From Rhodothermaceae bacterium (GTDB lineage Bacteria > Bacteroidota > Rhodothermia > Rhodothermales > JAHEMB01), in NCBI GenBank assembly GCA_024643915.1, contig JAHEMB010000320.1:1-5330 (forward strand): DNA of 5,330 nucleotides, read 5' to 3'. Shown one piece after another: positions 1 to 5,330 of the stretch. The translations under genes were made by a program, and so were the position numbers. Position 1 is the stretch's first letter, and each line of letters starts with the position of its first letter. The notes beneath the pieces are model-generated. The model was not told where the DNA came from and did no database searches. It worked only from the letters and a program-made list of their open reading frames with translations.

Positions 1-1560
1 GTGCTCACCGGGAAGCTTGATCGCGTGCTGGGTAGAGGCGTACCCGGGATGTAGATCATGCACCACGAGCAGGTCCTCCCGCGCCACCTCGTACATCCGC
101 AGCAGGTCCTCCATCGTCTCCTCAAAGGCCCGGAAGGCGTCGTAGTGCCCCAGGTCGCCGACGTGCTGGCTGACGAACGCCTGCCCCTCGACGACGAGCG
201 TGATGCTGTTCTTCAGGTCGGCGCCGAGCGCGAGGATGGGGCGCTCCGCAGGCAACCGGGCGACGGCCCCCGGCGCATACCCACGCGCCCGCCGCAGCAC
301 CGTCGCGCCGAAGGGCGTGGGGCGGACCACCGAGTCGTCCACGCGTCGGGCAATGGGGCGCTCCCCAACGAGGAACGCATCGGCGAGGCCGGCGAGGCGG
401 TCGAGCGCGTCTGCGTCTTCATAGGCGATGGGCTCGCTGGAGCGGTTGGCGCTCGTCATCACCAGCGCCCCGGGCGCCCCTGCGTCGAAGAGCAGGGAAT
501 GCAGCGGCGTATAGGGCAGCATCACGCCGAGGTCGCGGTTGCCGGACGCCACGCCGGGCAGGGCCATTTTCATCGGGGCGAGGACGATGGGGCGAGCCGT
601 CGTGATCAGGAGGGCTTCGGCCTCGTCGTCCAAGGCCACGAGTTCGCGGGCCATCGCCAGGTCGCACGCCATCAGGGCGAAGGGTTTCTCCTTGCGAAAC
701 TTCCGCTCGCGCAGTTCACGGACGGCGGCTTCGTTCCGGGCGTCGCAGGCGAGGTGATAGCCGCCCAGCCCCTTCACCGCCAGGATCTTTCCCGCCCGCA
801 GCATCGCCGCCGCCTGCACAATGGCCGCACCATCGAGGGCGATCACTCGGTCCTCTTCTTGCAAGAAGAAACCCGGTCCACACGCGGGGCAGGCAACGGG
901 CTGTGCGTGGAAACGTCGGTCCAGCGGATCGTGGTATTCCGCCGCGCAGGCAGGGCACATCGGCCATGGCGCCATCGTCGTCAGGGGCCGGTCGTAGGGC
1001 AAGCCGCGGATGATGCTGTAGCGCGGGCCGCAATGCGTGCAGTTGATGTAGGGGAAGCCGTAGCGCCGGTCCGCCGGATCAGCAAGCTCGCGCAGACAGG
1101 CATCGCAGACGGGCAGGTCGGGCGAGATGCGGGTCGTGAGGCGGGTCCCGTGGACGCTCTCCCGAATCGCAAAGTCGTCGAATCCCACCACCTCCGCTTG
1201 CGCCGCTTCGAGCCGGGCGATGTGAGCTGCCTGAGGTGCTTCATCACGCAAGCCGCGCGAGAAAGTGGTCAGTGCCTCGCCCTCCCCTTCTGCGTGGATC
1301 TCCACCCCGTCCCCCGCATTCAGCACCCAGCCCCGCACCCGATACTGCTGCGCCAGCCGGTACACGAACGGCCTGAACCCGACGCCCTGCACCACACCCC
1401 CTACGGAAATGCGGATTGCGGATTGTGGATTGCGGAATGAGGGAGCCGGAGAATCGGAAAGCCGGAGAGGCGGAGATTTTCGATCCCCACCCTTTTCCTC
1501 ACTAGCCCATTCCCCCACTCTACTCTCCTCGCCCTCTCGTCCTTTCGTCCTTTCGTCCAT
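1..1560 (-). CDS. hypF: HypF, [NiFe]-hydrogenase maturation carbamoyltransferase (3' end beyond window)
   Basis: HypF turns carbamoyl phosphate plus ATP into carbamoyl-adenylate and transfers the carbamoyl group to the C-terminal Cys of HypE, the source of the CN ligands of [NiFe] hydrogenases; it is cytoplasmic. Numbering from the ATG at 1560, 520 residues are visible. An acylphosphatase domain has VQGVGFRPF with Arg63 and Asn81. Two zinc-finger modules follow (C152-x2-C155 with C174-x2-C177, and C202-x2-C205 with C224-x2-C227), including MCPAC and RRFHAQP. The YrdC-like domain has KGLGGYHLACDA (263-274), NRDLGVMLPYTPLH and TSANRSSEP (369-377). The Kae1-like domain starts near 442, with GADLKNS, SQHVGDL and HDLHPGY, where the usual HPDY aspartate is Gly506. 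HypF is normally about 750 residues, so roughly 230 are off the edge. The start is uncertain: homology begins near codon 49, and the preceding codons lie in short tandem repeats. A GTG at 1518 has a better-spaced GAGGAG (1525-1530). The identity is very secure; the first ~48 residues are doubtful. Confidence 0.96.
   Translation of the reverse strand, partial: MDERTKGREGEESRVGEWASEEKGGDRKSPPLRLSDSPAPSFRNPQSAIRISVGGVVQGVGFRPFVYRLAQQYRVRGWVLNAGDGVEIHAEGEGEALTTFSRGLRDEAPQAAHIARLEAAQAEVVGFDDFAIRESVHGTRLTTRISPDLPVCDACLRELADPADRRYGFPYINCTHCGPRYSIIRGLPYDRPLTTMAPWPMCPACAAEYHDPLDRRFHAQPVACPACGPGFFLQEEDRVIALDGAAIVQAAAMLRAGKILAVKGLGGYHLACDARNEAAVRELRERKFRKEKPFALMACDLAMARELVALDDEAEALLITTARPIVLAPMKMALPGVASGNRDLGVMLPYTPLHSLLFDAGAPGALVMTSANRSSEPIAYEDADALDRLAGLADAFLVGERPIARRVDDSVVRPTPFGATVLRRARGYAPGAVARLPAERPILALGADLKNSITLVVEGQAFVSQHVGDLGHYDAFRAFEETMEDLLRMYEVAREDLLVVHDLHPGYASTQHAIKLPGEH
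1411..1438. repeat. 7-bp tandem repeat, four units (GCGGATT)
   Basis: On the plus strand four contiguous heptamers read GCGGATT, GCGGATT, GTGGATT and GCGGAAT. On the minus strand they read as imperfect copies of AATCCGC, lie in the hypF frame, and supply the first residues (I-R) that align with other HypF proteins. Because the unit is not a multiple of three, gain or loss of one copy would shift any frame that starts upstream of it. Confidence 0.85.
1445..1476. repeat. 8-bp imperfect tandem repeat, four units (GCCGGAGA)
   Basis: The plus strand reads GCCGGAGA, ATCGGAAA, GCCGGAGA, GGCGGAGA without gaps. It adjoins the heptamer array on one side and a pyrimidine-rich stretch on the other. It looks like intergenic simple-sequence DNA rather than coding sequence, although the hypF frame is open through it. 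Confidence 0.7.
1532..1556. repeat. 8-bp tandem repeat (CCTTTCGT), two exact units plus a degenerate one
   Basis: Exact units lie at 1541-1548 and 1549-1556, preceded by a degenerate CCCTCTCGT at 1532-1540. The minus strand is strongly purine-rich here. The array starts directly after the first possible hypF ATG (1558-1560) in the direction of transcription, so it would encode the first residues of the long form of HypF. Confidence 0.7.
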
Positions 1561-1565
1561 ATCCT

Positions 1566-1793
1566 TCAGACGTAGCAGCCACGCCCCTGCCACCCGATCT
1601 CCACCACCTTGTCGTTTTCGACGAGAACGGGGACGGTGCGCTGGCCGCCGGTGAGGGCGAGCATCCTTTCGAGGGCCGCCGGGTCGGCCTCTACGTCGTG
1701 CTCGGTAAATTCACGTTCCTGCCACAGCAGCTCTTCGCGCAGCTCGGCGGTGTAGCGGCAGCTCTGGGTGCCGAAAAGTTCGAGGTCAGCCAT
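1566..1793 (-). CDS. Uxx-star-type glutaredoxin-like protein, cysteine form (75 aa)
   Basis: This is a small single-domain thioredoxin-fold protein. Residues 1-8 look like the first strand (ADLELFG). A CRYT motif at 12-15 takes the place of the glutaredoxin CPYC. TVPVLVEND (53-61) carries the cis-Pro seen in glutaredoxins, and the protein ends GWQGRGCYV followed by TGA. The C-terminal Cys-x-x-stop matches my recollection of the Uxx-star glutaredoxin-like (seleno)protein family, whose members have Sec or Cys at this third-last position; here the codon is TGC (1575-1577), so this is a Cys form. Cys12 and Cys73 are the only cysteines, suggesting a redox pair, but that is inference. The ATG at 1793 overlaps the SIS gene stop by 8 nt (ATGGCTGA), with GGAAG at 1803-1807 as a plausible ribosome site, so translation is probably coupled. 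hypF follows within 5 nt. No function is established; a thiol-redox or metal/ligand delivery role in hydrogenase maturation is speculation. Confidence 0.88.
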   Translation of the reverse strand: MADLELFGTQSCRYTAELREELLWQEREFTEHDVEADPAALERMLALTGGQRTVPVLVENDKVVEIGWQGRGCYV

Positions 1794-2967
1794 GCAACGT
1801 CACTTCCAGCAGCTCGCGGAGGATGTGGTAGAGGGAGGCGTGGATCTCCTGGATGCGGGGAATATAATCGGAACGGACAACGAGGGAAAAGTCCGCGAGG
1901 CCGCATCGGGCGATCTCGCCGCCGTCGTAGCCGAGGAAGGCTACCGTCAACAGACCGCGTTTGCGGGCTTCCTGAAGGGCTGCGACGATGTTTTTGGAGC
2001 CGCCACTGGTGGAGAACGCCACCGCCACGTCGTTGGACCGGGCCTGGGCGATGAGTTGCCGCAGGAAGATCGCCTCCGGCCCGATGTCGTTGGCGACGGC
2101 GCTGAGGTTGGCCGGTTCGAGCGAGAGGGAGAGGGCGGGAAGTGGGTGAAAGCCTTCGGGCGGCGCCACACAATCGAGGGCAAAGTCGTTGGCATCGGTG
2201 GCCGAGCCGCCATTGCCGAAGAGGAGGAGCGTCCCCCCCGCCGCCACCCGCTCGGCGATAGCGCGGGCCGCGTCGGCCAGGGGTTCGGCCCCCTGCTCCG
2301 CCGCCTCCTCGCGCAGCCGCTCGTCGTCCTGTGCCTTGGCGACGATGGAGGCCGCCACCTGTTCGAGGGCTGCCCCGGTGTCCTGTCGCTCCTGGCCGAG
2401 GAAGGGATAGAGAAAGCCCGAGGCGCCCACGTCAAAGCCGCGCTCGCGGTGCTCGAAAAAAACGTGGACCGTCTCCCAGAGCGTGTGATAGAGCACCTCG
2501 ATCATTTCCTGGTGAATGAACGGGTCGGCGTCGGGAGCGGCAACGGCATAGTCACCTACCGCGCCGGGCAGGGCGAACGTCTGCGCACCCCTTGCCGTTG
2601 CCTGCCGCAGCACCTCCTCCACCTCAGCGTCACCCTCAGGCGGGCCGAAGCCCATCACGATATCCTCGGGCCGCAGCACCGCGGGCACCCAGTCGGCAAA
2701 AGCCAGACTCAGGTCAAGGGCCGCAAGCGCCCTTTTCCCCACAATCACCGGATGCACGAACTCGACCGAGACGTGCTGTGCGTCGGTGGCATAGGGGCCG
2801 TGCCCGAAAGCGAGAAGGCGCCCGCCGTCGAGGAACCGCTCGGCCATCTCGCGACTGGCCTCGGCCAGGCGCGGCGCCTCCCTGGGGAAAAACGTATGGG
2901 AGATGCTGTTGCGGTGCCGCAGCCGCTCGGCGGCGTGGGTGGCAAGCGAAGTGATTTCTACAGGCAT
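1786..2967 (-). CDS. Tandem SIS-domain protein, GmhA (phosphoheptose isomerase)-like
   Basis: The 393-residue protein holds two SIS (sugar isomerase) domains; GmhA has one in about 190 residues. Domain 1 (about 15-175) has FGHGPYATDAQH (54-65) where GmhA has GNGGSAADAQH, then VEFVHPVIVGKRAL. Domain 2 (about 225-390) is closer to GmhA: FGNGGSATDAND (250-261), SAVANDIG, STSGGSKN (319-326) and RIQEIH (371-376). The four positions binding zinc in GmhA are kept in domain 1 as His65, Glu69, Gln153 and His161; domain 2 has Asp261, Asp265, Gln373 and His381. Conversely the Ser-rich phosphate loops are intact only in domain 2. The ATG at 2967 was chosen over a GTG at 3009 because the extra 14 residues lack family character; neither has a strong ribosome site. 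Its overlap with the glutaredoxin-like gene and closeness to hypF suggest a hydrogenase-linked role rather than heptose synthesis, but the substrate is unknown. A true sedoheptulose-7-phosphate isomerase is not excluded. Confidence 0.88.
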   Translation of the reverse strand: MPVEITSLATHAAERLRHRNSISHTFFPREAPRLAEASREMAERFLDGGRLLAFGHGPYATDAQHVSVEFVHPVIVGKRALAALDLSLAFADWVPAVLRPEDIVMGFGPPEGDAEVEEVLRQATARGAQTFALPGAVGDYAVAAPDADPFIHQEMIEVLYHTLWETVHVFFEHRERGFDVGASGFLYPFLGQERQDTGAALEQVAASIVAKAQDDERLREEAAEQGAEPLADAARAIAERVAAGGTLLLFGNGGSATDANDFALDCVAPPEGFHPLPALSLSLEPANLSAVANDIGPEAIFLRQLIAQARSNDVAVAFSTSGGSKNIVAALQEARKRGLLTVAFLGYDGGEIARCGLADFSLVVRSDYIPRIQEIHASLYHILRELLEVTLHG

Positions 2968-3020
2968 AGAGCGGGTACTACGCGGCGATAGGCAGGGTCC
3001 CAGGTCCACACGTCCTCAAT

Positions 3021-5078
3021 CTAGTCCCGCATCGACACCTCGCCGCTGGCCTCGGGATATCGGCTGAACCAGTCCATGATGTAGAGCTGGGTGCGCATGA
3101 AGTTGGACGGGACGGTGCTGGTGCCGTGGTACTCTTTGTTGAAACGGAGCATGACAGCCGGCACGCCGAGCATCTTGAGGGCGGCGTAGTATTCCTCGGT
3201 CTGCGCCATCGGCGTGCGGAGGTCGAGTTCGCCGGTCATCAGCAGAACGGGTGTCTTCACCTTGCCGACGTGCATGAGCGGCGAGTGTGCGAGCCATTTC
3301 TCCGGGTTATCCCAGAAGAAGCCGTCGAAGCGGTGGTAGCCCCACTGGATGATGTCGGCCGTCCCGGCGAAGCTGATCCAGTTGGTGACGGGGCAGCGCA
3401 CGGCGGCAGCAGCGAAGCGGTCGGTGTGCCCAATGGCCCAGCTCGACAAGACGCCGCCCCCACTGCACCCGGTGATATAGAGCCGGTCGGTGTCGATGTA
3501 GCCGCGCTCGATGACCTCGTCCACGCCCGCCATCAGGTCCTCGTGATCGACGCTTGGGTAGGCATTGTCGATGGCGTTCCCGAAAGCGGTGCCGTAGCCG
3601 GTCGAGCCACGCGGGTTGGTGTAGAGCACGACGTAGCCGTTGGCCGCGTAGTTCTGGTAGGCGTAGCTGAAACCAACGTTGTACATCGCGTGCGGCCCGC
3701 CGTGGATGTTGAGAATGAGCGGATAATCCTTGCTCGCATCAAAGTCAGGCGGCTTGACGATCCAGCCCTGCACACGGGCGTCGTCGGTAGAGGTATACCA
3801 GACCTCCTCGACGTCCCCCAGGGTGATGCCGTCGAGCACGTCGCTGTGGAGATCGGTGAGGCGGGTGAGGGCGCCGTTCGCCAGATCGATGCGAACGACG
3901 TCGCCGGGCTCATGGAAGGCGGTGCGTGTGCCCACGGCGGCCTCCCCTTCCACCGCGCTCAGGTCGAGCATGTGCACCCCCTCGGTAACGGGCCGCGCCT
4001 GCCCGTCGAGCGTGGCGACGTGGATGTTCCGGCTGCCCCGGTCGCCCGCCGTGAAGAAAATGCGCTGGCTATCCCCGTCCCAGAAGAGGCTGCCTGCATC
4101 GCGGTCGAGGGCGCCCGATATCTTGCGCGGCGCGCCGCCCGCAAGGGGGGCCGCGTAGAGTTCAGCGGTATGGTATGTCTGCGTCGTGTACGGGTAGCCG
4201 GTGAAGGCGACCGTACGTCCATCCGGGGAGACGGCCGGCCCGGTCCACCAGCCCTTCTCCGTCGTGATCGTCCGGCGCTCGCCCGTCTCTACATTCACGG
4301 CGTAAAGGTTCGATTCTCGGTAATGGTCGTCCGGCTTCTCGGATGTCAGGCCATCGAAGACGAGGTGCCGTCCATCCGGCGTACAGTCGATGGCGGCGCC
4401 AAAGAAAAGCCCTGAAAAGCGCGCCCCGACGTTCCACTCGCCCTCGGTGATCTGGCGCGGCGTGCCTCCGTCGGCCCGGATGACGAAGAGGTGCGTGAAT
4501 CCTTCTTTCATGAAACCCCGCCGGTCCTGCCGGTAGTGCGTTTTCGAAACCATGCGCGGCGCTTCCGTCCACGACGCCCCCTCCGGTGCCCCCGGCAGGT
4601 CGATGTCCCACTGCTCCTTGGCCGGCACGAGCATCACGAAAGCGAGGCGCTCGCCGTCGGGCGACCACACGTAGCTCGTCGGCGTTTCCATGACGTGGGT
4701 AACCTGCGAGGTGGCCCCCTCAGCATCCATCCACCGAACGAACAACTGCGACCCTCCCGGCTCACCCTCGGCCAGATACGCGATCCGCGTGCCGTCCGGT
4801 GACCACTTCGGGCCAGCACCTGCAGCGAGGAAGCGGTGACGCGATCCGTCCGCGTTCATGATCCACAGCTCCGACGCCCATTGGTCCTTCATCTTATCGA
4901 CGCGGCTGCGCGTGTAGACGACGTGCCGTCCGTCCGGCGAAAGCTGCGGGTCCGAAGCTTGCTCCATATCCAGGAAGTGCGCGACGGTGAGGCGGTCGTC
5001 TTCGGCCTCCTGCGCGGCGGCAGGGCAGGCGAGAAGGGCGAGGAGAACGAGGGTGAAAAGTAGAGATCCACGAGACAT
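3021..5078 (-). CDS. Secreted S9-family serine peptidase (prolyl oligopeptidase / acylaminoacyl-peptidase type)
   Basis: This 685-residue exopeptidase-like enzyme of family S9 probably cleaves short peptides outside the cytoplasm. Residues 1-22 form a Sec signal (SRG, then LLFTLVLLALLAC, then PAAA before Gln23). Cys18 sits in a poor lipobox (LLAC), so a lipoprotein cannot be ruled out. Residues ~30-430 form a TolB/PD40-like beta-propeller with repeated SPDG or TPDG turns near 47, 92, 138, 232 and 284. The C-terminal alpha/beta hydrolase has HGGPH (459-463), nucleophile Ser539 in GCSGGG, Asp619 in GELDLRTP and His651 in EYHG. All three catalytic residues are present and the length is normal for the family. 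The ATG at 5078 was chosen because it opens the signal peptide and has GGAG 7 nt upstream; the frame extends to a GTG at 5309, but that stretch is not protein-like. The next gene starts 53 nt after the TAG stop, so co-transcription with the SIS gene is possible. The exact subfamily and substrate are not resolved. Confidence 0.94.
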   Translation of the reverse strand: MSRGSLLFTLVLLALLACPAAAQEAEDDRLTVAHFLDMEQASDPQLSPDGRHVVYTRSRVDKMKDQWASELWIMNADGSRHRFLAAGAGPKWSPDGTRIAYLAEGEPGGSQLFVRWMDAEGATSQVTHVMETPTSYVWSPDGERLAFVMLVPAKEQWDIDLPGAPEGASWTEAPRMVSKTHYRQDRRGFMKEGFTHLFVIRADGGTPRQITEGEWNVGARFSGLFFGAAIDCTPDGRHLVFDGLTSEKPDDHYRESNLYAVNVETGERRTITTEKGWWTGPAVSPDGRTVAFTGYPYTTQTYHTAELYAAPLAGGAPRKISGALDRDAGSLFWDGDSQRIFFTAGDRGSRNIHVATLDGQARPVTEGVHMLDLSAVEGEAAVGTRTAFHEPGDVVRIDLANGALTRLTDLHSDVLDGITLGDVEEVWYTSTDDARVQGWIVKPPDFDASKDYPLILNIHGGPHAMYNVGFSYAYQNYAANGYVVLYTNPRGSTGYGTAFGNAIDNAYPSVDHEDLMAGVDEVIERGYIDTDRLYITGCSGGGVLSSWAIGHTDRFAAAAVRCPVTNWISFAGTADIIQWGYHRFDGFFWDNPEKWLAHSPLMHVGKVKTPVLLMTGELDLRTPMAQTEEYYAALKMLGVPAVMLRFNKEYHGTSTVPSNFMRTQLYIMDWFSRYPEASGEVSMRD

Positions 5079-5330
5079 GACGAAGCTCCGGGTTGCGTGG
5101 GGGAAAAGGATAGGTTTTCGTAGGACTGCTTCACCTCTATCTTTCTTAGTCTTCCCCGCGACGGCGAGAACCCAGTATCGAAGATTCCGCTGTAGTGTAT
5201 CGGGACGGATGGCCCCAAAAATCTGGCTTACTTCGTCAGTCCTCTGCGGCTCGTGTCCCGCCTGCACGGGAAAGACTATTACACAGTAGGGAGATAGTGA
5301 CTTTTTCACGGGCTCGTGTGAAGACCCAAC
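5079..5330 (-). other. Non-coding leader upstream of the S9 peptidase gene
   Basis: These 252 nt upstream of the peptidase start contain no gene that I can support. The peptidase frame stays open through most of it, but the translation has no recognisable domain and precedes a clear signal peptide. The stretch is less GC-biased than the coding regions, with A/T runs near 5146-5150 and 5216-5222, and it presumably holds the promoter. I could not pick out a convincing sigma-70 or Bacteroidota-type (TTTG / TAnnTTTG) pair. A short inverted repeat (TTCAC / GTGAA, 5305-5322) is present but has no T-tract after it in either direction. Confidence 0.45.
5086..5089 (-). promoter_or_regulatory. Ribosome binding site of the S9 peptidase gene
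   Basis: GGAG on the minus strand lies 7 nt before the ATG at 5078. It supports that start over the far-upstream in-frame GTG at 5309, together with the signal peptide that begins at the same ATG. Confidence 0.6.

Noticed and set aside
58..1440. Long plus-strand open frame (460 codons) across hypF
   Set aside because: It is antisense to a clear HypF, rich in His, Arg and Gly as expected from the complement of high-GC codons, and shows no domain.
1411..1556. Repeat tract as a CRISPR array
   Set aside because: Units are 7-8 bp, directly abutting, and of three different kinds; there are no spacers.
1566..1568. TGA at the end of the glutaredoxin-like gene as a selenocysteine codon
   Set aside because: The family Sec/Cys position is already filled by TGC at 1575-1577. 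The frame stays open past the TGA, but only through repeat DNA and the hypF 5' region, giving no homologous sequence.
1768..2991. Long plus-strand open frame (407 codons) opposite the SIS gene
   Set aside because: It is the antisense shadow of a protein with clear SIS motifs, and its translation has no recognisable family.
3126..4415. Long plus-strand open frame (429 codons) opposite the S9 peptidase
   Set aside because: The minus strand carries the full S9 propeller and catalytic triad; the plus frame lacks motifs and reflects codon bias.
5079..5309. 77-residue N-terminal extension of the S9 peptidase from a GTG at 5309
   Set aside because: The ATG at 5078 begins a standard signal peptide with GGAG 7 nt upstream; an extension before a signal peptide makes no sense and has no family character.
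5305..5322. Inverted repeat TTCAC / GTGAA as a terminator or operator
   Set aside because: The arms are only 5 bp and no T-tract follows in either direction; this is within chance for a non-coding stretch.

Overview
The window is a high-GC stretch of bacterial DNA in which every supported gene lies on the minus strand. In transcription order (right to left) it holds a secreted S9-family serine peptidase, a tandem-SIS-domain protein of the phosphoheptose isomerase (GmhA) type, a very small glutaredoxin-like protein, and hypF, the [NiFe]-hydrogenase maturation carbamoyltransferase. hypF runs off the left edge of the window, so about its last third is missing. Long open frames on the plus strand are antisense shadows.

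Layout: 5079-5330 is a non-coding leader upstream of the peptidase; 3021-5078 is the peptidase; 2968-3020 is a 53-nt gap with no evident terminator; 1786-2967 is the tandem-SIS gene; 1566-1793 is the glutaredoxin-like gene, overlapping the SIS gene by 8 nt; 1-1560 is hypF, opening 5 nt after the preceding stop if the first ATG is used. The first ~150 nt of that hypF frame (about 1411-1556) consist largely of three sets of short 7-8 bp tandem repeats. The HypF homology itself only begins at about 1416, so the real start is uncertain.

The SIS, glutaredoxin-like and hypF genes are tightly packed and look like one operon. HypF converts carbamoyl phosphate to carbamoyl-adenylate and passes the carbamoyl group to HypE, which makes the cyanide ligands of the [NiFe] centre. 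GmhA-like SIS proteins and small thiol proteins are, as I recall, seen as accessory genes beside some hydrogenase clusters, but their role there is not established. I expect further hyp genes and hydrogenase subunits to the left of the window; this is inference. The peptidase may be co-transcribed but has no obvious functional link.

The organism cannot be fixed from this sequence. High GC, the TolB-like S9 peptidase with a Sec signal, and intergenic 7-8 bp tandem repeats would suit a Rhodothermota/Bacteroidota-like aerobe, but that is a weak guess. The points most worth a second look are the apparently complementary half-sites of the two SIS domains, the Cys-x-x-stop C-terminus of the glutaredoxin-like protein, and the repeat tract running into hypF.
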